Assembly: GCF_001447385.1 (NCBI RefSeq)
Contig: NZ_LLWQ01000177.1
Coordinates: 1 to 37,272, forward strand
DNA: 37,272 bases
Direction: 5' to 3'
DNA from: Paracoccus sp. MKU1
GTDB taxonomy: Bacteria; Pseudomonadota; Alphaproteobacteria; Rhodobacterales; Rhodobacteraceae
The position numbers were made by a program, and so were the translations under genes. Shown piece by piece: positions 6,477-14,714 of this stretch. Numbering within the stretch: the stretch's first letter is position 1; every line of letters begins with the position of its first letter. The notes under the pieces were generated by a model. That model searched no databases, was not told the origin of the DNA, and was given only the letters and a program-made list of their open reading frames with translations.

Positions 6477-8072
6477 ATGGTTGCGCATTTCCTTGTCGCC
6501 TTCGCGGCGGCGGCGCTGGCGGTCCTGCTGGCCCTGGCTCTGATCCGGCTGGCGGACCGGCGCCTTGCCGGGGCCCGCTTGGCGCGTGGCCTGGAACGCG
6601 GGCTTGAGCCGATCGCCTTCCTGTTTCGCGACGGCATGCTGGTCGATGCCACCGCGCCGGCGCGCAGCCTGCTGGCCAGCCTGCCGGGCGAGGGGGATTG
6701 GCAGCGGCTGAGCGCATGGCTGAGCATGCGCCTGCCGGAATTCGGCGCGCTGCTGCCCGATCTGGGCAGTGCCGCGCGCATCGAGCTGAGGGAGCGCGCC
6801 GGCGACAGCCCGCTGCGGCTGCTGGTCGAGGATCTGGGCGACGGGTTGCTGCGCCTGACGCTGGCCGATCCGGCGGCCGAGGATGCCGGCATCGTGGTCG
6901 ATTCCCTGTCCCTGCATGCCATGGAGCAAGAGCTGGAGGTTCTGCGCAGCGCCATGGATCATTCGCCGATGCTGGCTTGGCGGCAGGACTCGCAGGGGCA
7001 GGTCACCTGGGCCAATTCGGCCTATCTGACCCTGGCCGAGGCCGGGGCCCAGGGGCAGACGATCTGGCCGCTCCCCCGGATCACCGACCTGTCGGCGCGG
7101 CCGGTCCAGCCGGCCGCCCCCGGCGGGGCGCGGCGGATGCAGATCGACCATGACGGGCAGAGCCGCTGGTATGATTGCCACCTGCACGAGATCGGCGGGC
7201 AGACCGTCGCCATTGCCTTGCCCGCCGATGCGGCGGTGCGGGCCGAACGCTCGTTGCGCGAGTTCGTCCAGACCCTGACCAAGACCTTTGCCGATCTGCC
7301 CATCGGGTTGGCGATCTTCGACCGCGACCGCAACCTGCAACTGTTCAACCCGGCGCTGATCGACCTGACCGGGCTTGCCACCGGCTTCCTGACCGCGCGG
7401 CCGACGCTTTACGCCTTTCTCGACCGGCTGCGCGAGGCGCGGATGGTGCCCGAGCCCAAGGATTACCGCAGCTGGCGCAACCAGATGAACACGCTGGAAG
7501 CCGCGGCCTCCTCGGGGCACCATGTCGAGATGTGGTCGCTGCCCGGCGGGCAGACCTATCGGGTGACCGGCCGGCCGCATCCCGACGGCGCCGTCGCCTT
7601 CCTGTTCGAGGACATCACCTCGGAGATCTCGCTGACCCGCAAGTTCCGCGCCGATCTGTCGCTGGGCGCCGAGGTGATGGACGCGCTGGAGGATGCGGTG
7701 GCGGTTTTTGCCGCCAATGGCGAGCTGCTGATCTCCAACCGCCGCTATGCCGAGCTGTGGGGCAAGGCGGCGCCCGGCACGCTGGAGGGCCATGTCCAGG
7801 TCTGGACCGATGCCTGCGGCGCAAGCCCCGGCCTTGCCGCCCTGCGCGAGGCGCTGAACGCCGTCCTGCCGGACGAGCCGCTGCGCGGCGCCATGGCGGG
7901 GCCGGCGGGCGGGCTCTTGTCCTGGGGGCTGCGCGGGCTTTCCGGCGCGCGCCTGCTGCTGAGCTTTGCCGCCCCGGTGCCGGCCCTGCCGGTCGGGCGC
8001 GCGCCGCCGCGCGCCGCGGACGGTTCCGAACCGGCCAAGGATGCGGCGAAGTCACGCGCCCTGACCGGGTGA
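6477..8072 (+). CDS. membrane-anchored multi-PAS protein without kinase domain
   Basis: The 531-residue protein has one N-terminal transmembrane segment (about 2-24). Three PAS-like units follow, starting near LEVLRSAMDHSPMLAW (about 155), FADLPIGLAIFDRDRNLQLFN (about 270) and VMDALEDAVAVFAANGELLISN (about 400). The C-terminal 50 residues are low complexity. No histidine-kinase, GGDEF or HTH domain follows, so it is a sensor or scaffold that needs a partner. A kinase-less DivL-like role in the CckA-CtrA phosphorelay is a possible reading, supported only by the CtrA box upstream. ATG 6477 is chosen for its GGGGA site; TTG 6444 is less likely. The regB neighbourhood gives no proof of a functional link. 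Confidence 0.75.
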   Translation: MVAHFLVAFAAAALAVLLALALIRLADRRLAGARLARGLERGLEPIAFLFRDGMLVDATAPARSLLASLPGEGDWQRLSAWLSMRLPEFGALLPDLGSAARIELRERAGDSPLRLLVEDLGDGLLRLTLADPAAEDAGIVVDSLSLHAMEQELEVLRSAMDHSPMLAWRQDSQGQVTWANSAYLTLAEAGAQGQTIWPLPRITDLSARPVQPAAPGGARRMQIDHDGQSRWYDCHLHEIGGQTVAIALPADAAVRAERSLREFVQTLTKTFADLPIGLAIFDRDRNLQLFNPALIDLTGLATGFLTARPTLYAFLDRLREARMVPEPKDYRSWRNQMNTLEAAASSGHHVEMWSLPGGQTYRVTGRPHPDGAVAFLFEDITSEISLTRKFRADLSLGAEVMDALEDAVAVFAANGELLISNRRYAELWGKAAPGTLEGHVQVWTDACGASPGLAALREALNAVLPDEPLRGAMAGPAGGLLSWGLRGLSGARLLLSFAAPVPALPVGRAPPRAADGSEPAKDAAKSRALTG

Positions 8073-8135
8073 TTGCACGGGTCTTGCCCTGCCCGTCCGG
8101 TTGCGCTTCCTTTGGCGAAACGGTTGGAGGGGATC

Positions 8136-8180
8136 ATGGCGGCAATCGGGCGAATGGCGGGCGCAGAGGGATGGCCATGA
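8136..8180 (+). CDS. 14-codon leader ORF coupled to mtnN
   Basis: This small ORF starts with ATG at 8136 behind the strongest Shine-Dalgarno in the region (GGAGGGG, 8127-8133). It encodes MAAIGRMAGAEGWP and ends with a TGA whose first two bases lie in the mtnN ATG (ATGA, 8177-8180). The arrangement predicts ribosome delivery to mtnN by termination-reinitiation. No conserved family can be recognised at this length, and it could instead be the leftover of a shifted start. Confidence 0.45.
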   Translation: MAAIGRMAGAEGWP

Positions 8181-8815
8181 CGGTAAGCCCCGATCTTCTG
8201 GCCGGGCGGCGGGTGCTGTTCGTCATGGCGCTGGATGCGGAATATGGCCAGCAGCTGCGCGCGCGGATCTCGCCGCTGATGACCGGCGTCGGCCCGGTCG
8301 AGGCGGCGGTCGAACTGACCGCGGCGCTGTCGCGGCTGGCCGAGCGGGATGAGCTGCCCGAACTGGTGGTTTCGCTGGGTTCGGCCGGCTCTCGCCGGTT
8401 GCAGCAATTGGGCGTCTATCAGGTCGCCTCGCTGGAATATCGCGACATGGATGCCTCGGCCCTGGGCTTCGCGCGGGGCGAGACGCCGCTGCTGGGCCTG
8501 CCGGTGCGCGTCGAGCTGCCCTTGCAGATTCCGGGCATCGCCTCGGCCAGCCTGGCGACCGGGGCCAGCATCGTCAGCGGCGCCGGCTACGATGCGATCG
8601 CCGCCGAGATGGTCGATATGGAAAGCTTTGCCGTGCTGCGCGCCTGCCAGCGCTTCGGTCTCCCGCTGATCGGGCTGCGCGGCATTTCGGACGGGGCCGA
8701 GGAGCTGGCGCATCTCTCGGACTGGACGCAATATCTGCATCTGGTCGACGAGCGCCTGGCCGAAGCCGTGGACCGGCTGGCCGAGGCGCTGGAGCGAGGC
8801 GAGCTGGCGCTATAG
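8177..8815 (+). CDS. mtnN: 5'-methylthioadenosine/S-adenosylhomocysteine nucleosidase
   Basis: MTAN hydrolyses methylthioadenosine and S-adenosylhomocysteine to adenine and the ribosyl-thio compound, recycling by-products of methylation and polyamine synthesis. The 212-residue protein is slightly short for the family. It retains the likely catalytic acid E22 in ALDAEYG, the substrate-binding M148-E149 in VDMESFAVL, and the catalytic aspartate D172 in GISDGAEE. The ATG at 8177 has AGAGGG at 8165-8170; an in-frame ATG at 8171 is too close to that site. It follows the PAS gene by about 100 bp and is convergent with the DUF4139 gene. Confidence 0.85.
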   Translation: MTVSPDLLAGRRVLFVMALDAEYGQQLRARISPLMTGVGPVEAAVELTAALSRLAERDELPELVVSLGSAGSRRLQQLGVYQVASLEYRDMDASALGFARGETPLLGLPVRVELPLQIPGIASASLATGASIVSGAGYDAIAAEMVDMESFAVLRACQRFGLPLIGLRGISDGAEELAHLSDWTQYLHLVDERLAEAVDRLAEALERGELAL

Positions 8816-8928
8816 GCGCCGGGGGACACCGTGGGTGTGTCACCCGATGGGCTGGACGGGCTTCGGCCATGCCACGGCGCGACGGCAGCGGCGGGTGGCC
8901 CGGTGTCCTCATGGAACCGTATGGCGGC

Positions 8929-10566
8929 TCACTCGCCGGCGATCAGCACCTGCCCCTCGGGCCAGCGCAGCGAGGTGGTCAGGGTGATGGTCTGTTCCTC
9001 CCCGGCGCCGATCTTGCCGTTCCAGACCAGCAGCCCGCGCTTGCCGTCCGGGTCGGTCTCGTCGGGGCTGGGGTCGGCGGACCAGTCGATGCGCAGGTTT
9101 TCCTGGGTCGAGACCGGCACGCGGTCGATCACCCGCAGCGGCCATTCCTCGCCCGTCAGGTTGCGCAGGCGCAGGATCGCGGTTTCCCGGCGCTCCGAGG
9201 ATTTCGAGATCAGCCCGCGATTGCCCTCGATCTCGTCGGGAATGCGGCGCTCCAGCTTGATGCCGGTCAGCGGCCCGAAGCCCAGCTTCATCTCGTCGCC
9301 GGCGGCGGTCAGCTCCAGCGCGCCGCGCCCGACCATGGCGCCATCGGCATAGAAGGTCGCGTCGCCCGGCAGGATCACCGCCCCGGTCGAATTCACCGTA
9401 TCGGCGACCAGATAGGCGCTGTCGTCGCGGCGCGGCACCGCCTCGGCGACGATCTCGGGCGCCAGCTCGTGCGAATCCAGCGGCAGGCGCAGCGCATCGG
9501 CGCCGTCGCGCATGTCCACGGGCGTCGGATAGTCATAGACCACGGTCTCGCCCACCATGCCGGCCAGGGCCGAGCCGGCGATCCCGGGCTCGGGTGCCGG
9601 CGCGGGATAGGCACGCTCCATCGAATCCATGACGGCCTCTTCGGCCATCGGTGCGGCCGAGCGGCTGTAAAGCTTGGCCTCGGGGTCGCCGATGCGCGGG
9701 AAATCCGGCTGCAATTCGCTGGGCGCCGACTGGTCCATCGGTCGCGCGGTGGACAGCACCAGATGCACGCCGCGCCAGTCCTCGCCGGTATTCTGCCGCA
9801 CCAGCAGTTCGCGATCCAGCCGCAGCTTGCCCTCCTTGCGCTGCAAGGACAGGTCATAGACCGGCTCCCAGCTTGCCTGGCCGGTCAGGCTGGTGATGCG
9901 GATGCGGGCGGGCTGGCCCTGCCCCTGCACCGCGATCACCAGCGCGCCGCGTCCGGAATCCGGGCCGCGCAGGGCCTCGAGCCGGGCCTCGGCGCGGGCG
10001 AGTTCCTCGGCCAGTTCCTCGCGCCCCGCATCGGCGGCTTCGGCTTCGAGCCCGGCGCGGATGGCGGTCTGGCGCGCTTGCAGCAACTGCTCGCCCACCG
10101 TGCGGGTCAGCGCCGCGATGTCGCTGGTGCCGGCGGCGTCGGATTCGGCCAGCTTCATCAGGAATGCGATGGTGTCCTCGGCCGCTTCGGCCCGGGCCTT
10201 GACTTCGGCCACGCCGGCATCGCGTTCGGCCAGCGCGGCCTTCAGGCGGCGGACGTCCTCTTCGGCGGCGCGCAGTTCGGGGGATTTCGCCGGGGTTTCC
10301 GGCAGGGCGCGTTCCTGCTGGAAGCCGGTCGCGCCGATCACCGCGCCCTCGGTCGAGATGCGCAGGCTGGCGGGGTCGATGCCCTCGGGGATGCCGGGGA
10401 TCACCAGCTCATGCGCGCCGGCGGGCAGGTCCAGGCTGGCCTCGCGCGTGACGCCGGCACCCCAGGGATAGACGGTGACCTCGGTGACGCGGGCCGTCGT
10501 CTCGATCCGCTCGGCCAGCGCGGGACTGGCCAGCAGGATGGCGGTGGAAATCAGCAGATGGCGCAT
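8929..10566 (-). CDS. secreted DUF4139 / MuiA-like mucoidy-inhibitor family protein
   Basis: The 545-residue protein has a signal peptide (MRHLLISTAILLASPALA, cleavage after residue 18) and a DUF4140-type beta domain (about 20-90). A long coiled coil (about 96-200, rich in Glu/Ala/Arg) follows, then a DUF4139 beta-rich domain (about 220-545) with the QASWEPVYDLSL and TGEDWRGVHLVLST segments. Bacterial members are periplasmic or surface proteins of unknown biochemical role; one was named mucoidy inhibitor A. It is 106 bp downstream of asd, separated from it by a hairpin, so it is likely a separate unit. No lipobox is present. Confidence 0.86.
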   Translation of the reverse strand: MRHLLISTAILLASPALAERIETTARVTEVTVYPWGAGVTREASLDLPAGAHELVIPGIPEGIDPASLRISTEGAVIGATGFQQERALPETPAKSPELRAAEEDVRRLKAALAERDAGVAEVKARAEAAEDTIAFLMKLAESDAAGTSDIAALTRTVGEQLLQARQTAIRAGLEAEAADAGREELAEELARAEARLEALRGPDSGRGALVIAVQGQGQPARIRITSLTGQASWEPVYDLSLQRKEGKLRLDRELLVRQNTGEDWRGVHLVLSTARPMDQSAPSELQPDFPRIGDPEAKLYSRSAAPMAEEAVMDSMERAYPAPAPEPGIAGSALAGMVGETVVYDYPTPVDMRDGADALRLPLDSHELAPEIVAEAVPRRDDSAYLVADTVNSTGAVILPGDATFYADGAMVGRGALELTAAGDEMKLGFGPLTGIKLERRIPDEIEGNRGLISKSSERRETAILRLRNLTGEEWPLRVIDRVPVSTQENLRIDWSADPSPDETDPDGKRGLLVWNGKIGAGEEQTITLTTSLRWPEGQVLIAGE

Positions 10567-10613
10567 CGGGCCCCCCTCGTCATGACCCGGCCAAGGTCCG
10601 CGAGGGGCGATGG

Positions 10614-10656
10614 AAATGCAAGAGGGCGCCCCCGCGAAACCCGCCGGGACGCCCTC
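10614..10656 (-). terminator. hairpin terminator after asd
   Basis: GAGGGCGCCCC (10622-10632) and GGGACGCCCTC (10646-10656) form an eleven-base-pair stem with one mismatch. On the minus strand it is followed by TTGCATTT, a weak T-tract. It lies 16 bases past the asd stop. Confidence 0.6.
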
Positions 10657-10672
10657 ACATATCCGTATCGGA

Positions 10673-11695
10673 TCAGCCCTTCTTGAGGCAGCGATTGCCC
10701 AGAAGCTCGGCGATCTGCACCGCGTTCAGCGCCGCGCCCTTGCGCAGGTTGTCGCTGACGATCCACATGTTCAGGCCGTTTTCCACCGTCACGTCCTGGC
10801 GGATGCGGCTGACGAAGGTGGCGAAATCGCCGACGCATTCCACCGGGGTCGAGTAGCCGCCCGGCTCGCGCTTGTCGATGACCAGCACGCCCGGCGCCTC
10901 GCGCAGGATGTCGCGGGCCTCGTCCTCGTCCAGGAAATCCTCGAACTCGATGTTCACCGATTCCGAATGGCCGACGAAGACCGGCACGCGCACGCAGGTC
11001 GCGGTGACCTTGATGGCGGGGTCGACGATCTTCTTGGTCTCGACGACCATCTTCCATTCTTCCTTGGTGTCGCCGCTGTCCAGGAACACGTCGATCTGCG
11101 GGATCACGTTGAAGGCGATCTGTTTCTGGAACTTCTTCGGCTCGACCTCCTGACCCGGGACATAGACGCCCTTGGTCTGGTTCCACAGCTCGTCCATGCC
11201 GTCCTTGCCGGCGCCCGAGACCGACTGGTAGGTCGAGACGACGACGCGCTTGATGCGGGCGCGGTCATGCAGCGGCTTCAGCGCCACCACCATCTGCGCG
11301 GTCGAGCAGTTGGGATTGGCGATGATCATCTTGTTGCGGTAATCCTCGACCGCGTCCGGGTTCACTTCCGGCACGACCAGCGGGATCTCGGGATCGTAGC
11401 GGTAAAGCGAGGAGTTGTCGATCACCACGCAGCCCTGCGATGCGGCGATGGGCGCATAGGTCTTGGTCGCGTCCGAGCCGATGGCAAACAGCGCGATGTC
11501 GTAGCCGGTGAAGTCGAACCCCTCGATATCCTTGCATTTCAGGGTCTTGTCGCCATAGCTGACCTCAGTGCCAAGGCTCCGGCGCGAAGCCAGAGCGACA
11601 ACCTCATCAGCGGGAAACTGGCGCTCGGCCAGGATGTTCAGCATTTCACGGCCCACGTTCCCCGTGGCGCCGGCGACAACGACCTTGTAGCCCAT
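10673..11695 (-). CDS. asd: aspartate-semialdehyde dehydrogenase
   Basis: Asd reduces aspartyl-4-phosphate to aspartate-4-semialdehyde with NADPH, the branch point to lysine, diaminopimelate, threonine and methionine. The 340-residue enzyme has the NADP-binding start VVVAGATGNVGREML (5-19), the catalytic cysteine C130 in ANPNCSTAQ, and the C-terminal substrate-binding segments including GDFATFVSRIRQD. ATG at 11695 is preceded on its strand by AAGGAGA. It is a single-gene unit with a candidate promoter about 30 bases upstream and a hairpin downstream. Confidence 0.97.
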   Translation of the reverse strand: MGYKVVVAGATGNVGREMLNILAERQFPADEVVALASRRSLGTEVSYGDKTLKCKDIEGFDFTGYDIALFAIGSDATKTYAPIAASQGCVVIDNSSLYRYDPEIPLVVPEVNPDAVEDYRNKMIIANPNCSTAQMVVALKPLHDRARIKRVVVSTYQSVSGAGKDGMDELWNQTKGVYVPGQEVEPKKFQKQIAFNVIPQIDVFLDSGDTKEEWKMVVETKKIVDPAIKVTATCVRVPVFVGHSESVNIEFEDFLDEDEARDILREAPGVLVIDKREPGGYSTPVECVGDFATFVSRIRQDVTVENGLNMWIVSDNLRKGAALNAVQIAELLGNRCLKKG

Positions 11696-11723
11696 TGGGG
11701 TCTCCTTCAACAAAGGACGCCGC

Positions 11724-11752
11724 GATATAGGGGGTATTGCGGAAAAGGGAAA
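11724..11752 (-). promoter_or_regulatory. possible promoter of asd
   Basis: On the minus strand TTTCCC (11752-11747) is followed after 17 bases by TATATC (11729-11724). The same TTTCCY-N17-TATAYS layout appears before rpsO. The -35 is far from the textbook hexamer, so the call rests on the -10 and the repeated layout. Confidence 0.35.
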
Positions 11753-11796
11753 GCGAGATTCCGTCAAAACGCCCGATGATCTGGCAGGATTTCGGC

Positions 11797-12411
11797 TTAA
11801 TGCCGAACAATCCGGCGATCTGCCAGCATCAACTTCCGCGCCCATTCGGATTCCCCTTTGAAATCATGGGGAACCTGGTCGGCGGTTCGCCGGCCCGACA
11901 GCGAGAGCGAGGCGAAGAAATCGAAGCCGTAAAGCTCCAGCCGGGCCATCTCCGACCGTGCGATCAAGTCGATCATCATGGCGCCGGTGGTGGGCGGGGC
12001 GCCCAGCCGGGCCTTGAGCGCCTGATAATCGGCCAGCGGATGCAGGTAGAAGCCGGGGCTGGTCGCGGTATGCCAGTCCAGCCGCTTGCGCTTGGGCGAC
12101 ATCCACAGGATGCGCGCGGGCGCCAGGCGGGCGCGGTCGGTTGCGGCGAGCCGCACGGCCAGCGCCAGCCAGTCGGTGCGGCCGCCGTGGCTTTCGGCCG
12201 AGGGCATCGGCGCGCGGTTGATGCGGATCACCAGATCGGCGGCGTCGATCTGCGCGCCGTGCCGGGTCTCGGCCAGCGCGCGGGCATTGCCGACCAGCGC
12301 GATGCGCTTGCCCGCCAGATCGTCCAGCACCGCGGATTGCGGCGCCGAGAGGCGTTGCAGCGCGCCCTCGTCCCGCAGGGTGCGGGCGATCAGGAAGCCC
12401 AGCCGGTTCAC
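11797..12411 (-). CDS. GT29 (sialyltransferase)-like glycosyltransferase
   Basis: The 204-residue protein carries a sialylmotif-like segment KRIALVGNARALAE...AADLVIRINRAP (about 34-66), then TTGAMMIDLIA and LELYGFDFFAS, the pattern of family 29 transferases in lipopolysaccharide loci. Donor and acceptor are not predictable; several bacterial members are thought to transfer Kdo- or sialic-acid-like sugars. The start is GTG at 12411, overlapping the stop of the upstream lpcC-like gene by four bases (GTGA), so the two are translationally coupled. It is the last gene of the MFS / lpcC-like / GT29 operon. Confidence 0.75.
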   Translation of the reverse strand: MNRLGFLIARTLRDEGALQRLSAPQSAVLDDLAGKRIALVGNARALAETRHGAQIDAADLVIRINRAPMPSAESHGGRTDWLALAVRLAATDRARLAPARILWMSPKRKRLDWHTATSPGFYLHPLADYQALKARLGAPPTTGAMMIDLIARSEMARLELYGFDFFASLSLSGRRTADQVPHDFKGESEWARKLMLADRRIVRH

Positions 12412-13454
12412 GAAAGCAGTCCGCGATAGACCTCGACCAGGGCGCGGGCCTCGGTTTCGATGGCATGATTCGCCTCGACATGGGCGCGCGCCGCCTGTCC
12501 GGCGGCTTGGCGGGCGGCGGGATCGTCCAGCCAGCGCGCGATGGCCGCCTGCATGGCGGGCTGGTCCTCGGGCGGGATCAGGCTGCCGGTCACGCCGTCC
12601 GCGACCAGCTCCTCGAAGGCGCCGACGCGCGTCGCCACCACCGGCACGCCGCAGGACATGGCCTCCAGCGGGGTCAGGCCGAAGCCCTCCCAGCGCTGCG
12701 GCGCGACATAAAGGTCCAGCGCACCATACCACGCCGCCATCCGGTCCACCGGCACCTCTGGCAGAAACAGGATGCGCTCGGCCAGGCCCGCCTCGGCCAC
12801 CTGCGCCTTCAAGGCGGCCAGATAGGCGCGGTGCTTTTCCGTGGCCCGGCCCATGACCAGCGCGGTCACGCCGGGGCGCGAGGGCAGCATCGCCAGCATC
12901 GCCTGCACGAAATCGCCGGTGCCCTTCTGCGCGCGGATGCGGCCGTAGCAGCCGACCAGCACCTGGTCCGGCGGCAGGCCCAGGCTTTCGCGCAGCGCGG
13001 CCCGGTCGGCGGGGGGTGCGAAGCCGGCGGTGTCGATGCCGTGGTGGATGACGCGGGCGGGGCGGTCCAGATAGGCCGCGCCCCTGGCCGAGGTCGCCAC
13101 CAGCGCGTCCATCTGCGAGATCAGCCATTTCGTATAGCGGCTGTGTTTGCGCTGCGAGGCCGAGGTGAAGAGCAGCCGATAGCGCCGCCGCAGCACATGC
13201 CGCAGGATCAGCCCCAGCGCCATCTCGGTATTGCGGCGGGCGTGCCAGACCCGCCAGCGGTCGCGCGGCAACAGCGCGGCGCGGGCCAGCGGGATATGCG
13301 GCAGGTCGGGCGGCAGGCCGGGGCCGGTTGTGACGATGCCGATCATCCTGGCCTGCACCGGGATCAGCCGCACCACGGTCGCCGTGACGCCCGACAGGCG
13401 GCGTTTCAGGTTCGGGGCGACCACGTCGATCCGGTCGGCGGGCGTTTCAGGCAT
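12408..13454 (-). CDS. lpcC: GT4 lipopolysaccharide core glycosyltransferase, LpcC/LpsB-like
   Basis: The 348-residue GT-B enzyme matches the rhizobial LpcC/LpsB core mannosyltransferases in family-specific stretches: VVAPNLKRRLSGVTATV near the start, FRVWHARRN-like RVWHARRNTEMALG, LLFTSASQRKHSRYTKWLI, and VIHHGIDT. The GT4 donor site EGFGLTPLEAMSCGVPVVAT lies at about 256-275. It would add a sugar, probably mannose, to the inner LPS core at the cytoplasmic face of the inner membrane. Its start overlaps the MFS gene by eight bases and its end overlaps the GT29 gene by four. Sugar specificity is inferred from the family. Confidence 0.87.
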   Translation of the reverse strand: MPETPADRIDVVAPNLKRRLSGVTATVVRLIPVQARMIGIVTTGPGLPPDLPHIPLARAALLPRDRWRVWHARRNTEMALGLILRHVLRRRYRLLFTSASQRKHSRYTKWLISQMDALVATSARGAAYLDRPARVIHHGIDTAGFAPPADRAALRESLGLPPDQVLVGCYGRIRAQKGTGDFVQAMLAMLPSRPGVTALVMGRATEKHRAYLAALKAQVAEAGLAERILFLPEVPVDRMAAWYGALDLYVAPQRWEGFGLTPLEAMSCGVPVVATRVGAFEELVADGVTGSLIPPEDQPAMQAAIARWLDDPAARQAAGQAARAHVEANHAIETEARALVEVYRGLLS

Positions 13455-14640
13455 CGGGCGTCTCGGGCGTCAGGAAATACAGCAGGAACCCCACCGTAAG
13501 CGGAATCAGGAAGAACAGGAACAGGGTCGAATAGGCCTCGGCCGCGCTGCCCTGCGCGCTGGCCCAGCGATAGACCGGGCGCGAGGTGAATTGCAGCACC
13601 CCTGCCCCGCCGATCGAGAACATGTTGAGGAAGGTGACGCCCCGTCCCACCAGATGCGGGGGCAGAAAGGCGCGGCCATGCGCCATCAGCACGGTATAGG
13701 TGGCGCCCGACAGCCCGACCAGCGCCAGCAAGGCCACCGACAGCGCCACGCCCTCGGCGGGAAACAGCCACAGCCCCGCCATAACCGCCACGCCGCCGCC
13801 ATTGGCGATCAGCGCCAGCCGGCGGATCGAGCCCACCAGCCGCGTCGCCGGCCCGACCAGGAAATTGCCGACCACCATCGCCACGCCCATGGCCAGCGTC
13901 GCCCAGCCGATCAGCTGGTCCGATGCGCCATGCACCTCGGCCATGTAGGGTCCGGCCCAAAGGCCGCGGATCGCGGCCGAGGCGGCATAGTTCACGGAAA
14001 ACAGCGGCAGGATGAACCACAGCGGCCGCAGCCGCAGGATCTCGGCCAGAGATCCGCGCGGCGCGGTGGCGGCCAGCCGCTCCGGGTCGCGGGTAAGGGC
14101 CAGGATCGCCAGCGCCACCGCCAGCGTGACGACGGCCAGCGCCCACAGCGTCTCGCGCCAGCCGATGGCCTCGGTCGCCCAGACCAGCGGCGCGGCGCCC
14201 AGGATATTGCCCAGCGAGCCGAAGCCCACCGCCGCCCCGGCCAATGTGCCGAACAGCGCCGCCGGATAGTTGCGGGCAAAGATGTAATAGCTGCCCATCA
14301 GCGCCGGCGCGCAGCCGATCCCCATCAGCGCCAGCGCGACATGCAGATGCCAGGGTGCCTGCGCCAGGGCAAAGACCGCCGCCCCGCCCGCGCCGCCCAA
14401 GGCCAGCAGCACGGCCACCGTGCGGCGCGGCCCGATGCGGTCCAGCGCCCCGCCGATGGGGATCTGCATCAGCGCGAAGGTCAGGAACCACATCCCCGAC
14501 GAGATCGCCAGATCCTCGGGCCCCGCGCCCAGTTCGGCCTGCAAGACCGGCGACAGCACGGCCAGGAAGGCGCGATAGAACTGGCTGAGCGTATAGGCCA
14601 GGATCAGGCTGATGATCCCTCCCGACAGCAATGCGCGCAT
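13447..14640 (-). CDS. MFS transporter, first gene of the LPS glycosyltransferase operon
   Basis: The 397-residue protein has about twelve transmembrane segments and the MFS loop 2-3 motif GGALDRIGPRRTV (about 63-75). The ATG at 14640 follows GGAGGGGGCGG on the minus strand; reading further upstream adds only non-membrane sequence. The 3' end overlaps the lpcC-like gene by eight bases, so it is cotranscribed with two LPS glycosyltransferases. That suggests, without proving, that its substrate relates to envelope sugars. No closer family can be named. Confidence 0.85.
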   Translation of the reverse strand: MRALLSGGIISLILAYTLSQFYRAFLAVLSPVLQAELGAGPEDLAISSGMWFLTFALMQIPIGGALDRIGPRRTVAVLLALGGAGGAAVFALAQAPWHLHVALALMGIGCAPALMGSYYIFARNYPAALFGTLAGAAVGFGSLGNILGAAPLVWATEAIGWRETLWALAVVTLAVALAILALTRDPERLAATAPRGSLAEILRLRPLWFILPLFSVNYAASAAIRGLWAGPYMAEVHGASDQLIGWATLAMGVAMVVGNFLVGPATRLVGSIRRLALIANGGGVAVMAGLWLFPAEGVALSVALLALVGLSGATYTVLMAHGRAFLPPHLVGRGVTFLNMFSIGGAGVLQFTSRPVYRWASAQGSAAEAYSTLFLFFLIPLTVGFLLYFLTPETPDA

Positions 14641-14714
14641 GATCCGCCCCCTCCGGTCTGACGGGCCGAGATTTGTCGATTGCCCGGCGGGACGCAATGG
14701 CCCCGCGGGCCGGA

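Noticed and set aside
8822..8910. Terminator between mtnN and the DUF4139 gene
   Set aside because: Only an 8-base inverted pair about 70 bases apart and a small GGGTG/CACCC hairpin are present, with no T-tract.
8869..10686. 600-codon plus-strand frame over the DUF4139 gene
   Set aside because: It has no homology and covers the signal peptide and coiled coil of a real minus-strand gene.
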